A DNA stretch of 33,183 nt, taken from the NCBI GenBank assembly GCA_030374735.1, contig JASCIV010000191.1, positions 1 through 33,183 on the forward strand. The letters are read 5' to 3'. Under the pieces are notes generated by a model. It worked only from the letters and a program-made list of their open reading frames with translations. It made no database searches and was not told the DNA's origin. This document shows, piece by piece, positions 1 through 9,975 of this stretch. The translations under genes were made by a program, and so were the position numbers. Position 1 is the first letter of the stretch. Every line of letters starts with the position of its first letter. The DNA comes from Gracilaria caudata (lineage: Eukaryota > Rhodophyta > Florideophyceae > Gracilariales > Gracilariaceae).

Positions 1-33
1 CCCCCCCCCACGCTAATCCCGAAGCAAGTCGAC

Positions 34-1479
34 ATGGCCACCGTTCACCAGCCCGGGATCAATGACAACGGCGCGCCCGACCTCAACAACGCGCTGCCGT
101 CACCAGTCAGTATCCCGGGCCCGGGCACGCCGCGCTATCCGCTCGTCACCCGCGTGAGCGCGCTTGTTATGGTCGTCAAGGCCGCCATGAACAGCCGGGC
201 CGACAAGGGGCAGCATTGGCTCGATCTCGCCTCTGCTTCTGCCAACGACGTCGACCCCTTCGACTTGGCTTCCCTTGTGCCGGCCGCACCAGCGCCGTGG
301 CTGGCCAATCACACCCTAGCCCAGCTGCGCACGCTCTACGCCGCAGCCTTGAACCGCGAGACGTCCGTGTTCGACCTGCCGTCCAACTCCCCCTCCTTGG
401 ACGCGGTCGTCGACCACATCCTCAACAACACGGGCGTCTCGCGGTCGGCGCTGGTGCTGGCGTGCATCTATGTCGACCGGCTCACCGTCGCTGCCCCGCA
501 CTTGTTCATCACCGGGACCAACGTGCAGAGGCTTTTCGGGGTGGCGTTCATGCTGGCCGCAAAGTGGCACGAGGACGCCTACTACTCCTCGGCCCACTTC
601 GCCTCGCTGTATGGCATGTCCGTCCAGCAGCTGAACGAGCTGGAGAGTGCCTTCACCGCCGCCATCGGATTCGACCTGTTCGTCTCCACCGAACAGTTTC
701 ATGACGCCCAGCTTGCCCTCATGACTGAGGCACTCGACTCTTCGTCGAGCCTCAATGTCTTCCAGACCCTTGTGAGCGCTAGCGTTGCCGACGTTCGCAA
801 GGCGTTTGACGCAACGAAGACTTGGGGCAAGCATCCGGATGGCGGCACAACGGCAGGCTTTTGGGCGGTTGCGGCTGGTCTGGCGTGTGATGTGGACGCG
901 CCCGAGGACGAGCACGAGATGGAGTCGCTCGAGTTTTCAACTCTGGAGCACCATCCTTGCGAAGCGAAGGGAAGGAAGGTGGTCGCGCAGCTGGCACGTG
1001 CGCAGCTGCATCACGATTTCCCGCTCGTGCCGGAGGAATCGTTTGCGACCGAGTTGCAGCGCGGCTTTGCGGAGAATGGTGTGTTCCGCTACGCCAAGCT
1101 GCAGCTGTTGGCGAGGCGACAGGAGCTGGACGACCTGATCCTGCCCCCGCTGGAGCGCGTGAACCCGCCGGTGCCGCAACCTCTGCCCGCCGCTAAACCG
1201 AATCCGCCAATGGCGGAGCAGAGGAACAGTCCGTGTGCGCCCGGCGAGTTGGTAATCACCACCTCGACGGTGTTACCCGCTTGCACCACACGCGCTCCAA
1301 CGGGCGGGTCGTCCATGGCCTGGACAGCATGGCCGGGCAGATGCCATTCTTCGCGATATGCGGATCTGAATGCGCTGCGGCCCGGCCGAGGGATGGCGGC
1401 TCCTACGGAGTCGCACAACGCGGCAGGTATATGGTCCTCCTCACACTTCCAGGACTTTTGTCCAATACGAAGTTGGTGA
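34..1479 (+). CDS. PHO80-like (P/U-type) cyclin, paralogue 1
   Basis: 481 residues starting at an ATG only 33 nt into the window. Residues about 130-235 match the PHO80/CYCP/CYCU cyclin box. The seen hallmarks are ACIYVDRL (conserved cyclin helix), NVQRLF, LAAKWHEDAYY, a LYGMS step and LESAFTAAIGFDLFVS. Family knowledge: these cyclins bind a PHO85/CDKA-type kinase and often link nutrient status to growth. The kinase partner cannot be seen here. The N-terminus (about 40 residues) and the C-terminal third are proline-rich and look disordered. It is homologous over most of its length to the gene at 8159-9649, including the motif FVSTEQFHDAQLAL and a shared end (FCPIRSW here, FWCPIPG there). The tail after about residue 380 is poorly conserved between the two. 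The promoter is outside the window. Confidence 0.85.
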   Translation: MATVHQPGINDNGAPDLNNALPSPVSIPGPGTPRYPLVTRVSALVMVVKAAMNSRADKGQHWLDLASASANDVDPFDLASLVPAAPAPWLANHTLAQLRTLYAAALNRETSVFDLPSNSPSLDAVVDHILNNTGVSRSALVLACIYVDRLTVAAPHLFITGTNVQRLFGVAFMLAAKWHEDAYYSSAHFASLYGMSVQQLNELESAFTAAIGFDLFVSTEQFHDAQLALMTEALDSSSSLNVFQTLVSASVADVRKAFDATKTWGKHPDGGTTAGFWAVAAGLACDVDAPEDEHEMESLEFSTLEHHPCEAKGRKVVAQLARAQLHHDFPLVPEESFATELQRGFAENGVFRYAKLQLLARRQELDDLILPPLERVNPPVPQPLPAAKPNPPMAEQRNSPCAPGELVITTSTVLPACTTRAPTGGSSMAWTAWPGRCHSSRYADLNALRPGRGMAAPTESHNAAGIWSSSHFQDFCPIRSW

Positions 1480-2998
1480 CCATTAGATAGTTAGGTAGGA
1501 GTAGAAGCAATTTTCTCTAACTTGAGCTTCCTCCTCAACTTTTTTGACCTTGGCGCGTACGGCTTTAACATTGTAGATAGTAGTCGTAAACCATGGTCAT
1601 CAAAACTTGTTGCCTTCGCACGGTGGGCGGGAGTAGGATCGGGAGGGGCTGTTCAGTACTCGAGACTTGTGTGCCAATTCATGAAGTTTTGTTTGCCAAG
1701 TGTGCGAGCGGTGGCTCTCAGGACTGGTGTTAGTGTCTTGTTCCGTGCTGGTGACGGTTGAAATTGCATAGTAGCAGATGAATGCAGAAGTTGTAAAATA
1801 GTGCTTTGTGACAATCCTCAAAAGTTGTGTGAGTTCCTCGTGCATTGTTCCAGCCACGCGGAGGTGTACGCATCATGCCATCGGTGTGTGTGTCATGGCC
1901 GATTGTTTGATATCGGCGCTTCCCAAGCTTGTGTTCTCGGCTTGAGCGCAAAAAAGCATGCTGTGCTCGAGTACTCTTGACGGCAAGTTCGTTGCAGACG
2001 CAAGGGAAACAAGGGGAAGAGCTTACGTTTGCTTTACATTAACGATTCTCAAGCTTCAAACATTCGTACCGTGAAAAGCGGCTTGTAGCGTTTCAAAAAG
2101 TGCGGAGCTGTCATCCGTTGAAAGCAAACTGAGCGAGCAACTCAGAAACGGCATCGACGAACATGAAGGAGAGCTTTAACGGTTGCGATGGAGGCACAAG
2201 AAGACGCCCGCCATGACTCGCCATGACTACGAGACGGAGTAGGGGTTCATCGCCAAGGGGGATCGGTGCCGTGAGAAGGGCTGCTGATTGTTAGCTGTTA
2301 CCATGTTTGAGTGGTCGCGCTGTGCGACGGAATTCGAAGGCTGCTCGCAGTGGCCCATGGCGACGAAAGCTTCCACGCTTCCACGCGAGTTATGGGGTGG
2401 GGGGGGGGGCGTGGGCGACTGGTCGAGCTCGACGCGTGGAACTGGAAGACCTGTATCGGGAAAACATGGCCCGGTGTAACTACTCGTCATCGCGCACAGG
2501 CTGGCCGTTGGTGTTTGCGGAAGCGAGGCTGCGATGGCATTGCGAAGTTCGCTGACAACATGCAGATGATGTGAAAGCAATGACGCTCCGACAGTTGAGC
2601 TGGCCAATCGCGTGTGTTGCAGCGGAACGCAACGCTTCGTGCCAGCGCAAGCAAAAGGCGGCGCCAGCAAATGCCAGCGCCGGGGAAGAACAGAGAAGCA
2701 GCGGCGCGAGCTGCAAATTGCATCATAGCATTGGCGCATGATGCAAGAAGACAGCGCGCTTACACTGTAAATGCGGGTGCGTGCGCCAATGCGCGAGTCG
2801 CGCGCGGGCGGGATGATGACTCGTCAGCCGGAAGCATCGCAAGACTGACGCGACGAAGTAAACTAAACAGCGACTAGGCGCTTGGCTGCCGATTCTTGGA
2901 CTATGAACACGAACTCGAGTGTCTTTCTTGTCTACAAAGTACAGTATGTACGGTATTGGCTACACGGCAGCGGAGGATACCACTTGATGACGCAAAAG
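1480..2998. other. Intergenic, no supported gene
   Basis: About 1.5 kb between the first cyclin and the unrecognised minus-strand ORF. ORFs in it, including one of 170 codons on the minus strand (2227-2739), show no recognisable domain and look like chance open frames in GC-rich DNA. A G run lies at 2398-2409. No tRNA or clear repeat was seen. Confidence 0.5.
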
Positions 2999-3784
2999 TC
3001 ACGCACGTCGCAGGCGGGCAAACACACGAAGCGATTTGGTGGGGCGGTTTCGTCCATGCATGAAGTCTTCGTACGCAAGCGTGCTCATCAAGTTAATTTC
3101 ATCATGAGGTTGACGCGCCAACTCCGGCACGACGGCGCGCGCTGCAACGCGCTGCTTGTGCTGTGCAACTGGCACAACTGGCACGGTGGCTTGAGCTGCT
3201 TGTGGTCGGTGGTGGCGGGTGAACAACGAGCGAAACACGAACGGCGCACAGCTTGCCGGTTGAGCCGGATGCGCTGCGCGCGCCGATGCGCTGGTAGAAG
3301 AGCGCTTTCTAGAGCGATTCCAGTCATCAATCACGCTGTCGTGCTCCATGCTGGCGCGCTTGAACTTTTGAGACAGCGTGTGCGGCAGCATGCGATCATC
3401 GTGGCGACGTGCGAGCGAGATGCGGCGTCGAATCGCGCCGGTCACGGACGGGCGTCTCGGGTACGGTTGATGCGCGGAGGCGTGCTGCGCTCGCGTAGCT
3501 TCCGGCGGCGCAGTGCTCTCCGACGCGCCGATTGAGGGGTAGTCATCGTCGAAATAGTAAGTCCTCGGCGGCGACGAGATGGATGCATCGGAGATGAACG
3601 AAGTGGCGGGCGGCGCGTTGCGCGTGATGAACACCGGCGCCTGTGGGATCCTTCGTTTGAGCGGAATCAAACTGGTGACGGAGGTAGTAGACGACACAGA
3701 GGCCGGCGCAGTGCCCTCGGGCATGACCACCACCGGCGGCAAGGCACACTGCATGCCGGCGCGCGATGCATTCGACACAAACAT
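2999..3784 (-). CDS. Hypothetical basic, low-complexity protein
   Basis: 261-codon ORF, product not recognised. The ATG has a near-ideal context (gccgccATG), which is the main reason to prefer this strand over the overlapping 217-codon ORF on the plus strand, whose first codon is not ATG. The protein is rich in Ser, Ala, Pro and Arg. It has an acidic/aromatic patch YYFDDDYPS near residue 76, a basic stretch RRRISLARR near residue 120 that could be a phosphorylation or nuclear-localisation site, and NRSRKRSS near residue 160. No signal peptide or membrane helix is seen. It may be a rapidly evolving nuclear protein or a chance ORF. The upstream region holds a 9-bp minisatellite. Confidence 0.45.
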   Translation of the reverse strand: MFVSNASRAGMQCALPPVVVMPEGTAPASVSSTTSVTSLIPLKRRIPQAPVFITRNAPPATSFISDASISSPPRTYYFDDDYPSIGASESTAPPEATRAQHASAHQPYPRRPSVTGAIRRRISLARRHDDRMLPHTLSQKFKRASMEHDSVIDDWNRSRKRSSTSASARAAHPAQPASCAPFVFRSLFTRHHRPQAAQATVPVVPVAQHKQRVAARAVVPELARQPHDEINLMSTLAYEDFMHGRNRPTKSLRVFARLRRA

Positions 3785-4092
3785 GGCGGTCGAGCGGAAG
3801 ACGCGATCAGAAACAGGTCGTTGTGCGCGCGCGTCGGCGACGCGACGCGCCGAGACGAGAGCGGCGCTTTATGTTGGACGCCGAGCACGCGCGACTGCAA
3901 GACGCGCGCGCGTCACACGGCGCGCGGCGCGGCGATGGCGCGGCACGCGAGAGCGGCGCCAAAGCTGTGTGGTGGGCGGCGCACGCGCGACTGGCGCGCG
4001 CTGATTTGCCGCGCACACCGTGCTACGTGGCGCGTCGCGCTCCGTCGCTGCGCTCCGCACCTCGCCAGTTCAAGCTGCGCCGGTCGCCGCGC

Positions 4093-4205
4093 CGCGCGGC
4101 ACACGCGGCACGCGCAGCCCACGCGGCCCACGCGGCACACGCGGCACGCGCAGACCACGCGGCACACGCGGCACACGCAGCACACGCAGCACACGCGGCA
4201 CATGC
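4093..4205 (+). repeat. 9-bp GC-rich minisatellite
   Basis: About twelve imperfect tandem copies of a 9-bp unit close to CACGCGGCA, with variants such as CACGCAGCA and CGCGCAGCC. The unit is a multiple of three, so it keeps frames open on both strands (for example a repeating Ala-Ala-His), which explains the several overlapping ORFs here. Confidence 0.85.
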
Positions 4206-5268
4206 GTGATGCGTATGCCAGCTTGCTCACTCGACGCACGGGTGTCCACGTGGCGTCGTTGTGCGCGCTGGGCCTACTGTGCACCTCCGAACGGTGTGAA
4301 CCATGTCGGCGTGTGCACACGTTGATACGTGAGCGGCAAGTGTGGCGCACATATGCTGCATTACGACAGACCAGAGCGGCGCGCACGGCACTGACTGTGT
4401 CGCAATGAGCGCCGCGCATTGCGCAGCGCAGTCGTGCGAGCGCCGATCACTTCCATGCTCGTGAGCGCCCAGTTTGTGCAACTCTATGATATCTATGATG
4501 CTGCGCGCGTGACGGCAAAGCTCGCCGTCTATGAAACCCGCGCTTGCGCGAGCTTCCGTCCGCGACAGCCGAGCTCCCAGGCTAACTTTAACAGCCACGC
4601 CTGCCCACGTTTGCGCGCCGCATCTAACATTAACACCACTGTTACGGAGCTACGCGCTGCGGAGCTGCAACAGCTGCCGTAGCCCATTCCACCCACTGCC
4701 GCACTGCCGCCGGGGCCATGACGTAACGCGGCGGCCCGCGCTGCGTGCGCCGCAAAACCGCGGCAGCTGTCTGCAAAACCTGTATAACTGCGCTCCGGTA
4801 GGGCGACGCACACTGCCCCACTTATTCCTCACCGTTGTTCTATCAGCACCGCCGTTTTCACACCGCTTCGGGCCACTCTGCTCTTACGCTACTTGACACG
4901 CCGCCGCCGTCAACGCAAAAACGCCGCTTCGCCCTAAACCAACCCGCATCATGCGCCGTGCTGTTGCAACCCGCGCTCGCTGCGCATCGCCAAATCGCCG
5001 AAACCCGCTGAAAAACTGTACCTAACATTCTCGCACTGTCGCAAGTCAGTGCTCCGCGCCTGTCGTGCGCGTGTCAGCCCCGCCGCACCTCCCGCGCACG
5101 AGCCCCCCCACCTTCGTTCCGTGCTCCCCAATCCTGCCTGTTCGCTGTCATCTACACCCGTTTGCGCCCCACCTCCTTGACTGCGCTCGCGCAATGCCCG
5201 CGATACGCCGCGTGCTGGCTGTACACCGCCTACACAACCCGCCCCCGTAGTGTGCTGTCCAACCCCGC

Positions 5269-5276
5269 TATTTAAA
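5269..5276 (+). promoter_or_regulatory. TATA-like box for NRT2
   Basis: TATTTAAA, 181 nt upstream of the NRT2 ATG, in an otherwise GC-rich region. It is followed by a C/T-rich leader without an in-frame upstream start. Its position fits a core promoter giving a 5' UTR of about 150 nt. This is inference from motif and position only. Confidence 0.5.
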
Positions 5277-5449
5277 CCGTCGCCCTCGTTCTTCCCTCCA
5301 CCATTCAACCACCACACCTCACCTCCCCCTCCATCCCTCCTCCAATACCCTGACCCTTCAGCAGTCAGAGGCATAATTTTCAATAACAGCAGGCCTACTG
5401 TATAAGCCGCTGTGCATCTTGCTCATTTTCGGCGCTAATCACATCCGCA

Positions 5450-6910
5450 ATGGCTTCGAACGACACCACCGCTGCCGTGCCGCCCTCCGAGGTGCCCCCG
5501 GTCTCCGACGAGAAGTACAACTTCTCCCTTCCCGTCGATGAGAAGGGTAAGGCGAAGGTCATCAATATCTTCAGCATCAAGCGTCCGCACATGCGTGCGT
5601 TCCACTTTGCCTGGTTCTCTTTCTTCCTTGCCTTCTTTGGCTGGTTCGCTCTTGCTCCGCTTCAGAAGAGCATTCGTGATGAAGGTTTCATTGACGGTCT
5701 CGTGGCGGGTCGCCCCTTCAAGATTCAGAACGTCGTGTCTGTGTTGGGTACCATTCTCATGCGTCTTGCCATTGGTCCATTCTGTGATCGCTTCGGTCCG
5801 CGTATTGCCCAGACTATGTTGTTGTCGGTGTTCTCCATCCCGCTCTTCTTGGTCACTACCGCCCAGAAATACTGGCAGTGGACTACCGCCCGTTTCTTCA
5901 TCGGTTTCATCGGTGCTTCCTTCGTCGTCACCCAGTTCTGGACCTCCATCATGTTCTCGGGTAACATTGTCGGTACCGCCAATGCCACTTCCGCAGGATG
6001 GGGTAACCTCGGTGGAGGTGTCACCAACGCTCTTATGCCGCAGATCAGGAAGGGTTTCACCAGAGCCTTCAACGGTGACCTCAACAAGAGTTGGCGCGTG
6101 GCCATTATCGTGCCGGGTTTCGCCTTGGTGCTTACTGCCGCTGCTATGTTCTTCCTGTCTGACGATCTTCCGCAGGGTAACTACCGCGAATTGGAGAGGG
6201 AGGGTAAGAAGGAGAAGACCAATCCGTTCATCGCCATGAAGAGCGCTGTGCTCAACTGGAGGGTGTGGATTCTGTTCCTTCTTTACGCCGGATGTTTCGG
6301 TGTTGAGCTGGTCATGAATGGCAACCTTGCCACCTACTTCTCGAACAGCACTGAGGCCTTCGAGCTTGGTGAGGGTACCGCTGGTTTGATTGCCGGTCTT
6401 TTCGGTCTCATGAACCTGTTTGCCCGTTCTATTGGTGGTATTCTTTCCGATTTCCTTGCTTCCAGGTACGGCATGCGCGGACGCCTGTGGGCTTTCTTCA
6501 TGGTGCAGCTGGGTGAGGGTATCATGTTTGTGGTTTTCTCTCGAATCCGCGTGATTGGTGGAGCCATCCCGGCTCTCGTCGCCTTCTCTGTGTTTGTGCA
6601 GATGGCTGAGGGTTGCACCTTCGGAATTGTGCCGTTCGTGGACCCGCCAAACACTGGTGCCGTTTCAGGAATCGTCGGTGCTGGAGGCAACTTTGGCGCT
6701 GTGATTGGCAACCTTTTCTTGAACCAGAAGGCGCAGTACGGTATCTCTAACGGTTTCCGTACTCTTGGATTCCTGGTTATTGGTTCTGCGTTCCTCATCC
6801 CGCTTCTGTACTGGCCGCAGTATGGCTCGATGATCTTCCCGCCGAAGGCCGCGAAGGAGATCGTTGACGATGAGCCTGCCGTTCAGGAGGAGGAGGCGCC
6901 GAAGGCTTAA
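5450..6910 (+). CDS. NRT2: High-affinity nitrate transporter, NRT2/NNP family
   Basis: 486-residue major-facilitator protein of the nitrate/nitrite porter family. It imports nitrate (possibly nitrite) across the plasma membrane with protons. Twelve hydrophobic segments follow a cytosolic N-terminus of about 48 residues. Both family nitrate signatures are visible: AGWGNLGGGVTNA (residues 182-194) and GAGGNFGAVIGNLF (about 410-423). An MFS-like loop motif, GPFCDRFGPR, is at 109-118. The linker between helices 6 and 7 is short and charged, and the C-terminus is acidic (VQEEEAP). Length is close to the usual 480-530 residues. The ATG follows a plausible TATA box and pyrimidine-rich leader. Codon use is visibly different from its neighbours, with many GGT, CTT, ATT and GTC codons, as expected for a highly expressed gene. 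It sits between two paralogous cyclins. Confidence 0.95.
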   Translation: MASNDTTAAVPPSEVPPVSDEKYNFSLPVDEKGKAKVINIFSIKRPHMRAFHFAWFSFFLAFFGWFALAPLQKSIRDEGFIDGLVAGRPFKIQNVVSVLGTILMRLAIGPFCDRFGPRIAQTMLLSVFSIPLFLVTTAQKYWQWTTARFFIGFIGASFVVTQFWTSIMFSGNIVGTANATSAGWGNLGGGVTNALMPQIRKGFTRAFNGDLNKSWRVAIIVPGFALVLTAAAMFFLSDDLPQGNYRELEREGKKEKTNPFIAMKSAVLNWRVWILFLLYAGCFGVELVMNGNLATYFSNSTEAFELGEGTAGLIAGLFGLMNLFARSIGGILSDFLASRYGMRGRLWAFFMVQLGEGIMFVVFSRIRVIGGAIPALVAFSVFVQMAEGCTFGIVPFVDPPNTGAVSGIVGAGGNFGAVIGNLFLNQKAQYGISNGFRTLGFLVIGSAFLIPLLYWPQYGSMIFPPKAAKEIVDDEPAVQEEEAPKA

Positions 6911-8158
6911 TTGGCCAACTGCGCTTTTTAACTATGTTTTTCTTCGTTAACTGTTGGAAGCACTTGCTCACTAAATCTGTGCAAAGAGTGCAGGGGGGGA
7001 GGTGATGGAATGCTCTTTTCGATGGGCTTTCTAGCAGCAGGTGTTGAAGGTCAGTGGCAACCCTGGACCGGAGACGTATGCAGCGGTAAGCTTTGCGCAG
7101 AGAGTCGTGAGTTCGTGCTTTGCGCCTTGGGCGCGTTTAGGCGCGTTCTGTAAAAATAAAGGACTTGTTTCTTTTTTAAGCTTCAGCCTCTCAACGAACG
7201 CGTACCGACAACGTGCAAGAGATCACGTTTTCTCTGCAGACAACTAACTTGAACTTGGGTAACTTTGAACTGGTTTCGCGAAGTTGTGACTGGAGGTGCG
7301 AAGGGTATGATCTATGATACCAAGGGTAGCTTTGATGTGAGTGTCAGGCGGTACACGCAGTGCGTCCTACGCACGTGCGTCAGATTTTGATTTGCTCCCC
7401 GCCGTGGGGAGCACGCGTGCAATATGTCCGGACGTCCTGACTTCGCCCATCGCTGTTTTCACCGCCACCGACACGTCATTGACGTCCACGTGTGCGCGTG
7501 TCGCGCTCTCATTGCGCGTTTGCATCAACGAGCCAAAGCCGTCGCCCAATCGCCAAGAGCGCAACGGCGACGTTGCTGCTCGCCAACCGCTCGTTGCACT
7601 CAACAACATTTTGAATGGAGTCGCCCCACCCGCCGCTCCCCTCGCCTTCTCCTTCATCCATTATCGCCTTCGCCTTGACTTTCGGCTCCCCCGTTGTTGC
7701 TCGTTCGGGCGACTTGCGCGCTACGGCGTCTCGTCACACCGCCTCTTCACTCCACGCTGCGTCGCTTCTGCGTCGCCACGGAATAGTCACGAATTGAAGC
7801 GTCGTGCTCCGCTTCGGAGAGCGCGCGACGATGGAGGCTCTTCCGGCTCGCTGCCGACACTACTTAAAGAGCCCTTCGCTCGCCGCCTCTTTCCTGCTGC
7901 TCTTGTTCCTCAGCAGCTCGTGTCGTCGCTCTTCTGCCGTTCTCACCTCTTGAGCACTTCTTTGCACACTAGCTGTTCTTTACGACTACTGGCCGTAACT
8001 ACCTCGCTCGTTGCAATCCGCACTTCGCCTTGGTCGTTCGCAGCTTGGAATCCGTCCCTTCTCGGAAACCAAACAATCTCTTGTACCCTCTCTTCCCCCA
8101 CCCCCCAACACCCCTCTCTCTCCCTCTCATTCAAGCCTCGATTCAACACAGCACCAAA
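6911..8158. other. Intergenic: NRT2 3' UTR and cyclin 2 promoter
   Basis: No supported gene. A 273-codon plus-strand ORF (7341-8162) begins at GTG, has no recognisable domain, and overlaps the start of the second cyclin. It is probably upstream DNA without stops. A TATA-like TACTTAAAG is at 7861-7869, and a C/T-rich leader (about 8082-8148) lies just before the cyclin ATG. Confidence 0.5.
7155..7160 (+). terminator. Candidate polyadenylation signal for NRT2
   Basis: AATAAA about 245 nt downstream of the NRT2 stop, followed by T-rich sequence (GTTTCTTTTTT). Position and context fit an mRNA 3' end, but use of AATAAA in this organism is assumed. Confidence 0.35.
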
Positions 8159-9649
8159 ATGAATCCGAGCACGGTCCCGCACGCCGCTTTGCCCGCCGCC
8201 GCCCAAACCGGCCCCGCCAATTCCACCGCTCCAACGGCTGCTGCACCCTCCCCTTCGTCGGTTATCAGCCCGACTTTCCATCGAGCTGCACGAGCGGTGT
8301 TGCCGCGGAAGATCAGTTTGCCGCTGGTCAACTGTGTTACTGCTCTCGTCATGGTGCTTAACACCGCCCTCAACAACCGTGCGGAGAAGGGTGAGCAGTG
8401 GCTCGTAGCCGCCTCAGCGTCGCGAGCCTCCTTCGACTTGGCTCACCTGGTGCGCATGGCCCCGAAGCCCATGCTCACGCCGTGCACTGCGTCGCAGTTC
8501 GGGCGCATGTATCGTGGAGCGCTGGACGTCGCCCTGTCTCCGTTCGACCTCCTCAACGGTACGGCTCTCTTGGCGGACATCGTGAACGCGGTGGTGTACC
8601 ACACTGGAATAGCGCCAAGTGCCACGGTCATTGCGTGCGTGTACATCGATCGTCTCACCGCCGCAGTACCTCAACTGTTCGTCACGCGCACAAACATCCA
8701 GAGGTTATTCGCCGTTGCGTTCACGTTGGCCGCCAAGTGGCTCGAGGATGAGAACTACGCACCAGGCGCCTTTGCATATCTGTTCGGCGTGCCGGCTGTG
8801 GAGTTCGGAAGACTGGAAAGCTGGTTCGCCGCCGCCATCGGTTACCGACTCTTTGTGTCCACGGAGCAATTCCATGACGCGCAACTCGCGTTAATGGCGG
8901 AGGCCCTCGACTCTCCATCGGGCCTCCAGATCTTCCAGGCGCTCCTGGGGCACAAAGTTGCGATGGTCCACAAGGCATTCGATATGGCGGATACCTGGCG
9001 GAAGAATAATGCGGACCGCGCCGAGGGTGCTGCATCGGCGATGAAAACGACGTGGGAGCAAGCCAGCGCACTGGTGACCACAGAAGAGGATGAAGAATGC
9101 GTGGACGACGACCTGGGGCTTTCTTCGCTGGAGAGGGAACGTCGCTGGTACAGGGGGCAGCAGGTGGTGCAGGAGCTGGCGCGGGCGCAACGGGATCACG
9201 ATTTCTCGTACATCCCGCAAACAATGCCAGCCCGCCATTGCATGCGGTTCTTCACCGAGAAGGGGTTGGCTCGGTATGCCAAGCTGGATGCGATCATAAG
9301 GGATGAATGGGTTGAGGATTTGGTTCTCCCTCCACTAGAACATCCGGAGATTCCATCCTTCAGCCCACCTCCTGATCCGGAACCGAGTCCCAGCTATCAT
9401 GAGCGGGAGTTTCATGGGAGTTTGGGACTTGGAAGCCTTCTGGCGGACGCGGCGACAGTGGCCTCTGTGGCGAGTGCAGTTGCTTTGGGGTACTCTCCGC
9501 CACCCGCACTAAGGATTTGGCAATATGCGCCGCCAAGAAACGCGGACCGCCGTCCGCCAGACAGATATAAGTCCAGCTCGGCGACGAGAAACCCTTTCGG
9601 CGAAGGCTTACATAAGGGTTGGGGCTTTTGGTGTCCAATACCGGGGTGA
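8159..9649 (+). CDS. PHO80-like (P/U-type) cyclin, paralogue 2
   Basis: 496 residues from the ATG at 8159. The open frame runs 43 codons further upstream, but that part encodes a C/T-rich leader and begins at GTG. The 8159 ATG has the better context (caccaaaATG). The cyclin box lies at about residues 150-250: ACVYIDRL, NIQRLFAVAFTLAAKWLEDENY, LESWFAAAIGYRLFVS. The N-terminal 40 residues are Ala/Pro-rich. It shares with paralogue 1 the downstream motif FVSTEQFHDAQLALM, the ELARAQ..HDF block, the LPPLE block and the last few residues. A hydrophobic Ala/Val stretch (AATVASVASAVALGY, about residue 430) has no counterpart in paralogue 1. Predicted partner is a PHO85/CDKA-like kinase, by family knowledge. 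Confidence 0.87.
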   Translation: MNPSTVPHAALPAAAQTGPANSTAPTAAAPSPSSVISPTFHRAARAVLPRKISLPLVNCVTALVMVLNTALNNRAEKGEQWLVAASASRASFDLAHLVRMAPKPMLTPCTASQFGRMYRGALDVALSPFDLLNGTALLADIVNAVVYHTGIAPSATVIACVYIDRLTAAVPQLFVTRTNIQRLFAVAFTLAAKWLEDENYAPGAFAYLFGVPAVEFGRLESWFAAAIGYRLFVSTEQFHDAQLALMAEALDSPSGLQIFQALLGHKVAMVHKAFDMADTWRKNNADRAEGAASAMKTTWEQASALVTTEEDEECVDDDLGLSSLERERRWYRGQQVVQELARAQRDHDFSYIPQTMPARHCMRFFTEKGLARYAKLDAIIRDEWVEDLVLPPLEHPEIPSFSPPPDPEPSPSYHEREFHGSLGLGSLLADAATVASVASAVALGYSPPPALRIWQYAPPRNADRRPPDRYKSSSATRNPFGEGLHKGWGFWCPIPG

Positions 9650-9975
9650 ATTGTCTTTCACAGGAGGGCTGGATTGCCACCAGACCAGATCGGGCTACCT
9701 TTTGTAGCTTTCTACTTCAGTAGAACACGAAGTCGAAGCGCAGTATAGGCACTGGTAGTGGTTGTACGGTTTCTAATGTCTGTAAATATTTAACAGTTTT
9801 TCGATTTTTTGTTGAGCCGTTTCCCTTCGCATCCTACATGCACGATCTTCACCCGACGGCGACAGCAGCATAATTTACAAGCTTTGACCGCTCTGAAGAC
9901 TGACGCACCAACCTTCCTCAGACCATTTGGAACGTGCTTGAGCTTAGTCTTGAGTTCCATTTCCGTACACAAACA
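9650..9975. other. Intergenic between cyclin 2 and FCF1
   Basis: 326 bp holding the 3' UTR of the cyclin and the FCF1 promoter. A TATATTT-like AT-rich patch (TAAATATTTAAC, about 9783-9794) lies roughly 185 nt before the FCF1 ATG and could be its core promoter. No RNA gene was seen. Confidence 0.4.

Larger units (their letters stand above)
3785..5449. other. Intergenic: minisatellite, then NRT2 promoter
   Basis: The proximal part (3785-4210) is extremely GC-rich, and its many overlapping ORFs are frame shadows of the short repeat at 4093-4205. The distal part (about 4900-5449) is C/T-rich on the plus strand, ends in a TATA-like box and a pyrimidine-rich leader, and is best read as the promoter and 5' UTR of the nitrate transporter. 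No convincing gene was seen. Confidence 0.55.

Noticed and set aside
2882..3535. 217-codon plus-strand ORF overlapping the hypothetical minus-strand gene
   Set aside because: Its first codon is not ATG, it has no recognisable domain, and the minus-strand frame has a far better start context.
3766..4419. Several long overlapping ORFs on both strands
   Set aside because: They are frame shadows of the 9-bp minisatellite and flanking stop-poor GC-rich DNA.
7341..8162. 273-codon plus-strand ORF upstream of cyclin 2
   Set aside because: It starts at GTG, has no domain, and runs through the C/T-rich leader into the cyclin start. It is probably open by chance.
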